Assembly: GCA_041687435.1 (NCBI GenBank)
Contig: JAWLBX010000024.1
Span: 1-51,165, forward strand
DNA: 51,165 nt
Direction: 5' to 3'
Source of the DNA: JACKII01 sp041687435
GTDB taxonomy: Bacteria; Pseudomonadota; Alphaproteobacteria; Bin95
Shown piece after piece: positions 23,922 to 32,323 of the stretch; the first letter of the stretch is position 1, and each line of letters begins with the position of its first letter. A model generated the notes under the pieces. The model was not told the origin of the DNA. It made no database searches and worked only from the letters and a program-made list of their open reading frames with translations. Made by a program: the position numbers and the translations under genes.

Positions 23922-25628
23922 ATGCACGCCACCGCATCCGAAAAGTACAAACCTTACGCCTATCCCTACATCCCGGCCGATTTCAGTAACCGGACTTGGC
24001 CATCGAAGACGATCACGGCGCCGCCGACCTGGTGCAGTGTCGATCTGCGCGACGGCAACCAGGCACTGGTCGAACCGATGGGACCGGACCGCAAGCTGCG
24101 CTTCTGGAATGCGCTGCTGCAAATGGGCTTCAAGGAAATCGAGGTCGGCTTCCCGTCTGCCTCCGATACGGATTTCGAGTTTGTCCGCCACATCATTGAC
24201 AACAAGCTGATCCCGGACGACGTCACCATCCAGGTGCTGACCCAGTGCCGGCCCGAACTGATCGCGCGCACGTTCGAGGCGATCAAGGGCGCGCCCAGCG
24301 CGATCCTGCATTTCTACAACTCCACCTCCACCGCCCAGCGCCGCGTCGTGTTTGGCATGGATGAAGCCGGCATTACCGAGATTGCCACCTCCGCCGCCAA
24401 GCTGGTGCGGGAAATGCACGAGGCCGGCGCCGCGGGCGATACCAAGGTGCGCTATGAGTATTCGCCGGAAAGTTTCACCGGCACCGAATTGCAATTCGCC
24501 GTCGATATCTGCGAGGCGGTGATGGACGTGCTGGAGCCGACGCCAGAGAACAAGCTGATCCTGAACCTGCCGGCAACAGTCGAAATGTCGACGCCGAACA
24601 CCTATGCCGACCAGATCGAATGGTTCAGCCGCACGATCAAGAACCGCGACTCCATCATCCTGTCGGTGCATCCGCACAACGACCGCGGCACTGCCGTCGC
24701 CGCGACCGAACTGGCGGTGATGGCCGGGGCTGACCGGGTCGAGGGAACCCTGTTCGGCAATGGCGAGCGCACGGGCAATGTCGATATCGTCACCCTGTCG
24801 CTGAACCTGTTCACCCAGGGCGTCGATCCCGGGCTGGTGATCGACGACATTAACGAACTGATCCGCACGGTGGAATATTGCAACCAGCTGCCCGTGCACC
24901 CGCGGCACCCCTATGCGGGCGAACTGGTGTTCACCGCCTTCAGCGGCAGCCATCAGGACGCGATCAACAAGGGCATGCGCGAGGTGCGGGAGAAAAAAGG
25001 CGATCTGTGGGATGTGCCTTATCTGCCGATGGACCCGGCTGATGTCGGCCGCACCTATGAGGCGATCATCCGCATCAACAGCCAGTCCGGCAAGGGCGGC
25101 ATCGCCTATATCCTGGAAACCGACTATGGCGTGACGCTGCCGCGCCGCGCCCAGATCGAGTTTTCCAAGGTCATCCAGCAACTGACCGACCGTGAGGGGC
25201 ACGAGGTGCCGCCCGATCAGATTTGGGATGTGTTCAGCGCCGAATATCTGGACCAGAACGGGCCGATCACCTTCCTGCGCTATCAGACCATTCCGGGCGA
25301 GGATGACAGCCGCAACCTGACGGCAACCCTGCGTGTATTCGGCGAGGAACGGCAGATTGAAGGCAAAGGCAACGGCCCGATCAGCGCATTTGTAGACGGC
25401 ATGTCCAACGCTTTCGGCTTCAACCTGGACGTGGTCGATTACCGGGAGCACGCGGTCGGCGCCGGCAAGGACACCACCGCCTATGCCTATGTTGAAATGC
25501 GCGCCCCGGACGAGCAGACCTTGTTCGGTATCGGCCAGCACGCAAACATCGTCGAGGCGTCTCTGCGGGCGGTGGTGAGTGCGGCCAACCGCGCGCAGCG
25601 CATGGGGCTGTTTCGAATAAAGGACTGA
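23922..25628 (+). CDS. leuA: 2-isopropylmalate synthase
   Basis: First committed enzyme of leucine synthesis: condenses acetyl-CoA with 2-oxoisovalerate. 568 residues, the long 'type 2' form. The catalytic barrel begins with WCSVDLRDGNQALVEPM (about residue 37), carrying the metal-binding Asp and the signature LRDGNQ. HPHNDRGTAVAATELAVMAG near 251 supplies the metal-binding His pair, and GNGERTGNVDI near 283 is conserved. The C-terminal part (about 430-568) is the allosteric LeuA dimer domain that senses leucine. The ATG at 23922 is chosen because GGAG lies 11 bases upstream. It is expressed behind the leuL attenuator and ends in a strong terminator. Confidence 0.96.
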   Translation: MHATASEKYKPYAYPYIPADFSNRTWPSKTITAPPTWCSVDLRDGNQALVEPMGPDRKLRFWNALLQMGFKEIEVGFPSASDTDFEFVRHIIDNKLIPDDVTIQVLTQCRPELIARTFEAIKGAPSAILHFYNSTSTAQRRVVFGMDEAGITEIATSAAKLVREMHEAGAAGDTKVRYEYSPESFTGTELQFAVDICEAVMDVLEPTPENKLILNLPATVEMSTPNTYADQIEWFSRTIKNRDSIILSVHPHNDRGTAVAATELAVMAGADRVEGTLFGNGERTGNVDIVTLSLNLFTQGVDPGLVIDDINELIRTVEYCNQLPVHPRHPYAGELVFTAFSGSHQDAINKGMREVREKKGDLWDVPYLPMDPADVGRTYEAIIRINSQSGKGGIAYILETDYGVTLPRRAQIEFSKVIQQLTDREGHEVPPDQIWDVFSAEYLDQNGPITFLRYQTIPGEDDSRNLTATLRVFGEERQIEGKGNGPISAFVDGMSNAFGFNLDVVDYREHAVGAGKDTTAYAYVEMRAPDEQTLFGIGQHANIVEASLRAVVSAANRAQRMGLFRIKD

Positions 25629-25648
25629 CAGCCTCAGAACTTTACAAG

Positions 25649-25687
25649 AACCGCCCCGGGCCGAAAGGCCGGGGCGGTTTCGTTTGT
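25649..25687. terminator. Terminator between leuA and ggt
   Basis: An 11-bp GC-rich stem (AACCGCCCCGG, 25649-25659, with its complement 25669-25679) that can extend through GGCC-GAAA-GGCC in the loop, followed by TTTCGTTTGTTG. It serves leuA and, less well, the converging ggt gene. Confidence 0.88.
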
Positions 25688-25740
25688 TGTACCGATCACC
25701 GGTTCGTCCGTCGGCAGCGGTTGCGGGACTCGCAAACCGC

Positions 25741-27432
25741 CTAAAGCCGCGGCCGGTCCGGCCAGAAGCGCACACCCTGGCGTGCCTGTCCGCCGCCAAG
25801 GCCGATGGCCGTGCCGTCGGCGCGCCAGCAGGCAGCCCCTGTCATGCGGCCATCCGCACCGATGGCGATGCCATTCATGCCGCCACCGATGTGTGGGCTG
25901 GGCAGCACCGGATGGCCGCATTCGGCCAAAGCCGCTGCGACGGCGCGGCCATAGCCGTGCTCTACCTCCACTGATTCGCCCTGGGTCCAGACGCGCGGCG
26001 CTTCGACCGCTTCCTGCAGGCTCATGCCGTGCGCCAGCAGGTTGACCAGCGCCTGCATGGCCGAGGGAAAGATGCGCAGGCCGCCGGGCAGGCCGAGCGC
26101 AAACCGCACCTGGCCATCCTTGCAAGCCATCATCGGAGCCATGCTGGTGGTGACGCGCTTGCCCGGCTGGATGGAATTGGCGCGGCCGGGATGCGGATCG
26201 AACAGGTTCATGTAGTTGTTGGCGATCATGCCGGTGCCGGGAATGATGAAGCGGGCGCCGAACAGGTTGTTGATCGTCTGCGTCGTCGCCACCACCCAGC
26301 CATCGGCATCCGCTACCGTCAGATGGGTGGTGTGGTCGGATTCGTAAGCGCTGACGCCGAGGGCGTAATCCTGGGTGCGGTCCATGAGGATTTGCGCGCG
26401 GCGCTCTGCTGCATAAGCGGGGTCCAGCAGGCGTTCCACCGGCACGGTCACGAACGCCGGGTCGGCCGTGGAGGCAACGCGGTCGGCAAAGGCGATTTTC
26501 AGCACCTCCACCAGCAAATGCGTCGCGTCCGGCGAGCCAAAGCCCAGGCCCGGCAGGTCGAAACCGTCCAGGATTTGCAGCATTTGGTTGACGTGTACGC
26601 CGCTGGCGGCAGGCGGCGGCGGCCCGATCACCTCAAAGCCGCGGTAATGCCCGCGGATGGGCTCGCGCAGGATGGGCTGGCAGGTTGCCAGGTCATCACG
26701 GCTGATGAGGCCGCCCGCACGGGCCATGTGATCGACCAGCGCGCCGCCTATGGCTCCATTATAGAAGGCGCCGACCCCCTCGCGGGCAATGGTTTTCAGC
26801 GTTTCGGCATAGTCGCCTTGCACCAGCCGGGTGCCGGGCCGGATCGGGGTGCCGTCGGGCAGAAAGAGCCGCGCGATCTCCGGGTCTTTGGCGAGGTCGG
26901 CCTTGACCTCGTCCGTGCATTCCGAGAGGTAGGGCGTGGTCAGGAAGCCGTGTGCAGCAAAGCGGATGGCTGGTTGCAGCACATCGGCCAGTGAGAAACG
27001 CCCGAACCTGGCCAGAGCCTCCGCCCATCCGGCCAGTGCCAGCGGGGTCGCCATGGCCAGCGGTCCGCAGGTGTTTTTCCGCCCCGCTGTTTCCAACCGC
27101 CGGTCGGGTGTATCGGCCACCGGCTCGTACATGTCCGGGCGGGCGGCGAGCGGTACCTTGCTCAGGCCATCGATGACCACATGCTCGCCATCCGGGGTGC
27201 GGATGTGGCAGACGCCACCGCCGGTGATGCCGACCATCATGGGCTCGACAACGCTCAGTGCGAACAGGGTGGCGATGGCGGCATCTACCGCATTTCCGCC
27301 CGCCGCCAGCATCTCCGCGCCAGCCGCGGCGCCCAGTGCGTGGTTCGCCGTCACCATGCCGCGCGTGCCATGGGCGGGCTGTTTCTCGCATTCGAAGGTG
27401 ACGTGTGCGCGGTCGCGCCATGTCTTGGTCAT
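25741..27432 (-). CDS. Gamma-glutamyltransferase family protein
   Basis: N-terminal nucleophile enzyme that splits gamma-glutamyl bonds (glutathione or conjugates) after self-cleavage into two chains. 563 residues from the ATG at 27432, with GGAG 8 bases upstream; earlier codons in frame look spurious. Conserved blocks: HGTRGMVTANHALGAAAG near residue 20, NAVDAAIATLFALSVVEP, GGGVCHIR, and the maturation site HTTHLTVADADG, where the Thr before His is the expected nucleophile. INNLFGARF and the C-terminal GQGESVEVEHGYG/GGGMNGI blocks fit the small chain. There is no signal peptide, so it should stay in the cytoplasm, unlike E. coli Ggt. Confidence 0.9.
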   Translation of the reverse strand: MTKTWRDRAHVTFECEKQPAHGTRGMVTANHALGAAAGAEMLAAGGNAVDAAIATLFALSVVEPMMVGITGGGVCHIRTPDGEHVVIDGLSKVPLAARPDMYEPVADTPDRRLETAGRKNTCGPLAMATPLALAGWAEALARFGRFSLADVLQPAIRFAAHGFLTTPYLSECTDEVKADLAKDPEIARLFLPDGTPIRPGTRLVQGDYAETLKTIAREGVGAFYNGAIGGALVDHMARAGGLISRDDLATCQPILREPIRGHYRGFEVIGPPPPAASGVHVNQMLQILDGFDLPGLGFGSPDATHLLVEVLKIAFADRVASTADPAFVTVPVERLLDPAYAAERRAQILMDRTQDYALGVSAYESDHTTHLTVADADGWVVATTQTINNLFGARFIIPGTGMIANNYMNLFDPHPGRANSIQPGKRVTTSMAPMMACKDGQVRFALGLPGGLRIFPSAMQALVNLLAHGMSLQEAVEAPRVWTQGESVEVEHGYGRAVAAALAECGHPVLPSPHIGGGMNGIAIGADGRMTGAACWRADGTAIGLGGGQARQGVRFWPDRPRL

Positions 27433-27522
27433 TGCCGAGGCTCCAAGGGGGAACGGGACTTCAATCCAAGCGGATTTTCGCCACGTACACCAGTGGGTGC
27501 GCACAGATGGAGGAACCTGGGA

Positions 27523-28104
27523 ATGCTGCGGCTGCTTTTACGGACAATGCTGGCGATTGCCGCCATGATCGGGGTGTCGGCAACCTGGAACAGTGCGGCG
27601 GCCTCGCCTGAGGGATGGGCGGCACTGCGCGAGCCAGGGGCCATCGCCATCATGCGCCATGCGCTTGCGCCTGGCACCGGCGACCCGGCCGCTTTCCGTC
27701 TGGATGATTGTTCGACGCAGCGCAACCTGGACGAACGCGGCCGCGACCAGGCCCGATCCATCGGCGCGGCGTTTCGTGCGAATGGCATTGGCGTGGACCG
27801 GGTGATGTCCAGTCAGTGGTGCCGTTGCCTGGAGACCGCGGAATTGTTGGGGTTTGGTGCGGTCGAGCCCCTGCCATCCCTGAATTCGTTCTTCCGCGAC
27901 TACTCCCGCAGGGATGCGCAGACCGCTGAGACCAAGGCCTTTCTGGGTATGCTTCCGGCGAAGCAGCGGGTGGTGCTGGTGACGCATCAAGTCAACATTA
28001 CGGCCCTGACCGGAGCCTATCCGGCATCCGGCGAGGTGTTCGTGCTTCAGGTGAACAAGGCCGGCGATGTTGAAGTGACCGGACGCATCCTGATCGCGCC
28101 CTAG
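27523..28104 (+). CDS. Secreted histidine phosphatase family protein
   Basis: 193-residue member of the histidine phosphatase (phosphoglycerate mutase-like) superfamily. The N-terminus is a Sec signal peptide (MLRLLLRTMLAIAAMIGVSA, cleavage likely after AAA near residue 27). The mature part begins with the catalytic strand IAIMRHALAPGTGD, where the RHA His is the phospho-acceptor; the second catalytic His lies in VVLVTHQVNITALTG. SSQWCRCLETAELLG is the conserved helix after the first Arg. The ATG at 27523 is supported by GGAGG about 10 bases upstream. The substrate is unknown. It reads divergently from ggt and converges on the ketopantoate-reductase-like gene. Confidence 0.85.
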   Translation: MLRLLLRTMLAIAAMIGVSATWNSAAASPEGWAALREPGAIAIMRHALAPGTGDPAAFRLDDCSTQRNLDERGRDQARSIGAAFRANGIGVDRVMSSQWCRCLETAELLGFGAVEPLPSLNSFFRDYSRRDAQTAETKAFLGMLPAKQRVVLVTHQVNITALTGAYPASGEVFVLQVNKAGDVEVTGRILIAP

Positions 28105-28111
28105 CGCCGCG

Positions 28112-29095
28112 TCAGTGCGTCGGGTAGAGGCCGGCGGTCCTGCCCCGCAGTTGAACCAGGGCCAGCACGGCGTCGATCATCGGGGTATCCACACCAACGA
28201 TATCGCCGAGTTCCGCCACCGCCGTCACCAGCGCGTCGATTTCCATCGGTCGGCCGCGTTCCAGATCCTGCAGCATGCTGGTTTTGTGTGCGCCGACATT
28301 GGTGGCGCCCTGCAGGCGTTTTTCGAGCGAGACCTTGAAGCGCGCGCCTAGCGCCTCCCCCACTGCTTGGCCTTCCTGCATCATCTGCGTCACCACGGCG
28401 CGAACCCCGGGGTCGTTGCCGATCTGCTCCAGCGTGGCATGGGTCAGCGCGCTGATCGGGTTGAAGCAGAGATTGCCCCAAAGTTTTACCCAGATCTCGT
28501 CGCGGATCGCCGTGCGCACCGGTGCGCGCAGGCCGCCGCCGATCAGCGCCTTGGACAGTGCCATCACCCGCTCGCTGCGGGAGCCATCCGGCTCACCCAG
28601 CGGATAGGCGTTGCCTTCGATATGTTGGCAGATTCCGGGTTCGACGATTTCGGCTGCCGGATAGACAATGCAGCCGATGGCACGCTCCGGCCCCAGGTCG
28701 CGCCATTGCTTGGCGCCGGGGTCGACGCTTTCCAGCGTGCGGCCTTCGTGCTCGCCGCCGAGGCCGTGGAAGTACCACCACGGCACGCCGTTCATGCAGG
28801 TGACGACAGCCGTTTCCGGCCCCAGCAGCGGCTGCATCCGGTCGACGACGCCGGCGGACTGATGGGCCTTCAGCGTGACGATCACGTAATCCTGGGGGCC
28901 TAGGCTGGCCGGATCGTCCGTCGCGTTTGGCTGAACCGTGAACGTTTCGGACTCGGACCGGAAGGTGAGGCCGTTTTCCTGCATCGCCTTCAGGTGCGGG
29001 CCCCGGGCGATAAGCGAGACCTCGTGCTCCGTCCGTGCCAGCATGGCGCCCAGATGCGCACCGATGGCGCCAGCGCCGTAGATCGCGATTTTCAT
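28112..29095 (-). CDS. Ketopantoate reductase family oxidoreductase
   Basis: NAD(P)H-dependent reductase of the PanE/ApbA family, 327 residues from the ATG at 29095, with AAGGAA upstream. The N-terminal Rossmann motif is MKIAIYGAGAIGAHLGAML, and the conserved KAHQSAGVVDRM holds the catalytic-type Lys. A C-terminal helical domain carries EIWVKLWGNLCFNPISALT and ERGRPMEIDALVTAV, both typical. It lies 20 bases after an acyl-CoA ligase gene on the same strand, so a catabolic 2-oxoacid or hydroxyacid substrate is as plausible as pantothenate synthesis. I do not assign panE. Confidence 0.85.
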   Translation of the reverse strand: MKIAIYGAGAIGAHLGAMLARTEHEVSLIARGPHLKAMQENGLTFRSESETFTVQPNATDDPASLGPQDYVIVTLKAHQSAGVVDRMQPLLGPETAVVTCMNGVPWWYFHGLGGEHEGRTLESVDPGAKQWRDLGPERAIGCIVYPAAEIVEPGICQHIEGNAYPLGEPDGSRSERVMALSKALIGGGLRAPVRTAIRDEIWVKLWGNLCFNPISALTHATLEQIGNDPGVRAVVTQMMQEGQAVGEALGARFKVSLEKRLQGATNVGAHKTSMLQDLERGRPMEIDALVTAVAELGDIVGVDTPMIDAVLALVQLRGRTAGLYPTH

Positions 29096-29115
29096 GGCCC
29101 GCATTTCCTTCCAGG

Positions 29116-30642
29116 CTAGGTGCCGAGGCCCAGTTTCTCGGCCAGGCCGATGCGTTGCAGCTTGCCCGTCGCGCCTTTCGGAATTTCCTCCAGGATCAGC
29201 ACCTTGCGGGGCACCTTGAAGTCGGCCAGGTGTTCGGCGGCAAATGCGCGGATTTCCTGTTCGCTCGCCTCCATCCCTTCGCGCAGCACGACAGCGGCGG
29301 CGACATCCTCGCCCAGCGATTTGTGCGGCATGCCGAATGTTACCACCTGGGCGATGGCCGGGTGATCCATTAGGACGTTGTCCACCTCCGGCGGGGAGAT
29401 TTTCTCGCCGCCGCGGTTGATGATTTCCTTCAGCCGTCCGGTGATGGTCAGATAGCCCTCATCGTCCATCACGCCCTGATCGCCGGTGCGGAACCAGCCA
29501 TTGGTGAAGGCGGCGGCGTTGGCTTCCGGGTTGTTTTCGTAGCCTTTGGTCACATTCGGGCCACGAATTACCACTTCCCCCGTCTCGCCAGCGTTCAGGA
29601 TCGTGCCGGCCTCATCCATGATCTGGACTTCCGGACCGGCGGCGACCCCGACCGTGCCTGGCTTGCGTTTGCCTGGCGGCAGCAGGTTGGAGGCCATCTG
29701 GTGGGCGGCTTCCGTCATGCCATAGCTTTCGATCACCGGGCAGTTGAAGGTTTCCTCCAACGCAGCCATGACCTGAGGCGGCAATGACGACGAGCTGGAC
29801 CGGATCAGGCGCAGATTGCACCGCTCCACCGCTTCCTGGTTGCGGGGCGCGCGGGCCAGAATGGCTTGGTGCATGGTGGGCACGGCCGTATACCAGGTCG
29901 GCTGGATTTCGTCGGTCCAGGTGAAAAAGCGCAGCGCGTTGAAGCCCGGCGTGCACCAGACGCTGGCCCCGGCGGCCAAGGAGGCAAGCGTCGCGGCCAT
30001 CAGGCCGTGGATATGAAACAGCGGCATGATGTTGAGGCATTTGTCGGCCGGGGTCAGGCCCAGGGTTTGCACGATATGGCCGGCCGAGGCACAGACATTG
30101 CCCTGGGTCAGCGGCACGATCTTGGGCCGGGACGTGGTGCCGGATGTGTGCAGAACCAGCGCAATATCCTCTTCCGCCGCAGCGCCGCTGGCGCTCGCGT
30201 GGCTGGGGGTCGCGCCTTCGGCGTAAAGCTCGAACACGCCCGCCGGCGCGTCGCCCGGCACGCAAAGCCGTAGGACCGGCACATCCAGCCGGTTGGCAAC
30301 CGTGACAGCCGGCGTCTCGTCACCTTCCATCACCACCAGTGCCTTGGCTTTCAGATCTTCCAAATAGAAGGTGAACTCGTCCTCGCGGTAGGCGGGGTTG
30401 AGCGGCGCGGTGGTTGCGTTTGCGCCGATGGCGACGAACGCCGCGGCCATCTCCGGGCCGTTGGGCAAGACGATGGCCACGCGGTCATTGCGGCCGATGC
30501 CAAAATCGTTCAGCGCACGGCCGATATTGTCCGAAAGTTTGTTCAGGCCCGCATAGGTCAGCGGCTTGCGTTCGGGCGCGCCGATGGCAGGGGCGTCAGC
30601 CTCGCCGGTGCGCAGTAATTCTCTAATGGTGGTGGCGGCCAT
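29116..30642 (-). CDS. Acyl-CoA ligase, oxalyl-CoA synthetase-like
   Basis: AMP-forming acyl-CoA ligase, 508 residues. The P-loop is HTSGTTSRPKIVPLTQGN near residue 166, SYGMTEAAHQMASNLLPPG near 301 is the A5 motif, TGDQGVMDDEGYLTITGR contains the hinge Asp, and the catalytic Lys is in KGATGKLQR near the C-terminus. PLNPAYREDEFTFYLEDLKA and the 'MASN-LPP' segment resemble plant AAE3/yeast Pcs60 oxalyl-CoA synthetases more than long-chain FadD proteins; this is from memory, not a search. No oxalyl-CoA decarboxylase or formyl-CoA transferase gene is in the window. It probably shares a transcript with the downstream ketopantoate-reductase-like gene and perhaps with the upstream DUF2889 gene (63 bases). 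Confidence 0.88.
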   Translation of the reverse strand: MAATTIRELLRTGEADAPAIGAPERKPLTYAGLNKLSDNIGRALNDFGIGRNDRVAIVLPNGPEMAAAFVAIGANATTAPLNPAYREDEFTFYLEDLKAKALVVMEGDETPAVTVANRLDVPVLRLCVPGDAPAGVFELYAEGATPSHASASGAAAEEDIALVLHTSGTTSRPKIVPLTQGNVCASAGHIVQTLGLTPADKCLNIMPLFHIHGLMAATLASLAAGASVWCTPGFNALRFFTWTDEIQPTWYTAVPTMHQAILARAPRNQEAVERCNLRLIRSSSSSLPPQVMAALEETFNCPVIESYGMTEAAHQMASNLLPPGKRKPGTVGVAAGPEVQIMDEAGTILNAGETGEVVIRGPNVTKGYENNPEANAAAFTNGWFRTGDQGVMDDEGYLTITGRLKEIINRGGEKISPPEVDNVLMDHPAIAQVVTFGMPHKSLGEDVAAAVVLREGMEASEQEIRAFAAEHLADFKVPRKVLILEEIPKGATGKLQRIGLAEKLGLGT

Positions 30643-30705
30643 GGATCAGGCTCCTTCGCCGGAAACAGTCAACGCCACCTTATACGGGACGAGGAGGGCG
30701 CCTGC

Positions 30706-31317
30706 CTAGGCTGCTGCGTCGGCCTCGCCGTTTTCTTCAGGCCCTTCGTATTTGTCCGGCCACAACTCACGCACGACGGAACGGCGCGAGGAAAAGGCGT
30801 AGCATGAGTTTAGCGGCGGCCCGTTGCGCATGGACTCGCCTTCGGTCATGCCTTGGAGGCGCCGTTGATATTCACGATACGGAAATACCGTCTGATAGGC
30901 GGTAGTGCCAAGCGGATACAGAATTTCCAGAATATGGGTGCAGCCCTGGTCACGGCCATAGACGGCCTTGACCTTGCGCATGTAACCGGCACCGATGCGG
31001 ATACCGGCTAGGCGTTTAAAATTCAGCGCCGCCAGCGGGCAGATTCCGTAGGGGGTTTTCAGGCTCGCCGCCTCCGCAGCGACGATGGTCAGACTGTCAT
31101 CTACCGTGATCCGGACCAGCATGTCATGCACCGGCTCGCCCGGTTCCACGGTGCCGCGGTGGTGGTTCTCGAACGGATAGGCTTTGGTGTCGGTTATCCG
31201 GCCTTCAATGTCGAACAGGCCATCTTCACGGATGAAGCCTTGGCATTCGACCTTGCGGGTGTGCAGGAGCTGGCGGCCCGGTGAGGCCGGACTGAGGCCG
31301 GTTGGGAGGTCGGTCAT
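30706..31317 (-). CDS. DUF2889 family protein
   Basis: 203 residues, no known catalytic function. The N-terminal third has HTRKVECQGFIREDGLFDIE and RITDTKAYPFENHHRGTVEP, characteristic of DUF2889. A middle beta-rich part holds MLVRITVDDSLTIVAAEA, and the later QGCTHILEILYPLGTTAYQT carries a conserved Cys-Thr-His. The C-terminal ~50 residues are charged and probably flexible. There is no signal peptide and no membrane segment. It is the first gene of a minus-strand run with the acyl-CoA ligase and the ketopantoate-reductase-like gene, so a link to CoA-ester metabolism is possible but unproven. Confidence 0.8.
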   Translation of the reverse strand: MTDLPTGLSPASPGRQLLHTRKVECQGFIREDGLFDIEGRITDTKAYPFENHHRGTVEPGEPVHDMLVRITVDDSLTIVAAEAASLKTPYGICPLAALNFKRLAGIRIGAGYMRKVKAVYGRDQGCTHILEILYPLGTTAYQTVFPYREYQRRLQGMTEGESMRNGPPLNSCYAFSSRRSVVRELWPDKYEGPEENGEADAAA

Positions 31318-31720
31318 TCAAGGAATCCACATGATGCAACGCAGCAATTGCTGTCTGTCATACCGGCCAGGGGCGCAGGTCCGCAAGTCTTGGAGCCCGC
31401 AAAATGTCGCAACAGCCACGTGCGTCCCGATTGGGCTGCCGGCAGCCGCGGCAACGTCCGTCATTGGCGGCTTGCCGCCATCGCTCCGGCGACGAGCCGG
31501 CGAGGGGCAAGAAGGGGATTGTTGCTTTCAAGCGTAAAATCAAGAGCGACGACTGCAGTTTTGCCGGAATCCCGGGCTTCCCTCATCGCCAGGAATCTCT
31601 ATATGGCTGGCTTGTGTTCTGAGTTTTTGTGCCGTGTCTGCCGCCCAGTGTCGTGTGCGGGTCATGACGCGGCTACAGCTATGATACGCTGGCCATTGCA
31701 TGGCTGGCAGGAGGCGTACT
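31318..31720. other. 403-base gene-free region with hairpins
   Basis: No credible coding frame. It contains GGCGGCTTGCCGCC (31466-31479), a near-perfect palindrome, followed by CCGGC-GACGA-GCCGG (31486-31500). The minus-strand side should hold the DUF2889 promoter. Near the right end TATGAT at 31680-31685 is a good -10 box for the plus-strand methyltransferase, with no clear -35 box. Confidence 0.4.
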
Positions 31721-32323
31721 TTGTTTGAACCGATCCAGCGACAGGGCCGGCGGTTTTTCTCTGCCGATGATCCGGTGTTTCTTTTGCGGTGGCTCCGCCA
31801 TCCGACCAAGGTGGGTGCGGTCACGCCTAGCGGGCGGGCGCTTGCCGCGGCGATGGTGCGGCCCGTGGACTGGTCGAAGCCCGGACACGTTGTCGAACTT
31901 GGTGCGGGGATGGGGGCTTTTACCCGCGTTTTGCTGGAGCAGGCGCCCAGCATCGACCGCCTGCTGGTGGTGGAGCGCGACCCGGTATTCTTCGCGCGCC
32001 TACAGCGCCGGTTTCCAAGCGCGCCACTCGCCATGGGTGATGCCGCCGATCTGCCGAGCCTGATGGAGCGCCATGGCCTTTCAGAGGTGAGCACGGTTGT
32101 CTCCGGCCTGCCGTTGCTGTCGATGCCGCGGGACGTGCAGCGCCGTATAGTCGTTGGCGCGCTGGACGCGGGGCCAGACCCGGTATTCATCCAGTTTACC
32201 TATGGCTTCCGCAGCCCTGTGCCGGTTGGGAAATTAGCGGAATGGGGAGTTCGAGCCGAGCGTTGCGGTTTTGCGGCGATGAACCTGCCGCCGGCCTGGG
32301 TCTGGTGCTACCGCAAGGCTTGA
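31721..32323 (+). CDS. SAM-dependent methyltransferase, PmtA-like
   Basis: Probable phospholipid N-methyltransferase, the type that turns phosphatidylethanolamine into phosphatidylcholine in Alphaproteobacteria. 200 residues from a TTG at 31721, chosen because AGGAGG (31709-31714) is 6 bases upstream; an ATG at 31700 would add 7 residues but lacks a ribosome site and lies very close to the likely -10 box at 31680. SAM motif I is VVELGAGMGAFTRVLL near residue 57, preceded by the PmtA-like FLLRWLRHPTKVGAVTPSGR. VSGLPLLSMP near 130 matches the post-motif region of PmtA. PC synthesis is an inference from similarity. The 3' end overlaps the converging CorC gene by 16 bases. Confidence 0.8.
   Translation: MFEPIQRQGRRFFSADDPVFLLRWLRHPTKVGAVTPSGRALAAAMVRPVDWSKPGHVVELGAGMGAFTRVLLEQAPSIDRLLVVERDPVFFARLQRRFPSAPLAMGDAADLPSLMERHGLSEVSTVVSGLPLLSMPRDVQRRIVVGALDAGPDPVFIQFTYGFRSPVPVGKLAEWGVRAERCGFAAMNLPPAWVWCYRKA

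Noticed and set aside
23781..25799. 672-codon open frame on the minus strand opposite leuA
   Set aside because: Antisense shadow of a certain gene in GC-rich DNA; low-complexity, no recognisable family, and it also spans the leuL leader side.
31700..31720. ATG at 31700 as the methyltransferase start
   Set aside because: It lies only about 15 bases after a TATGAT -10 box and has no ribosome site, while AGGAGG serves the TTG at 31721; still possible.
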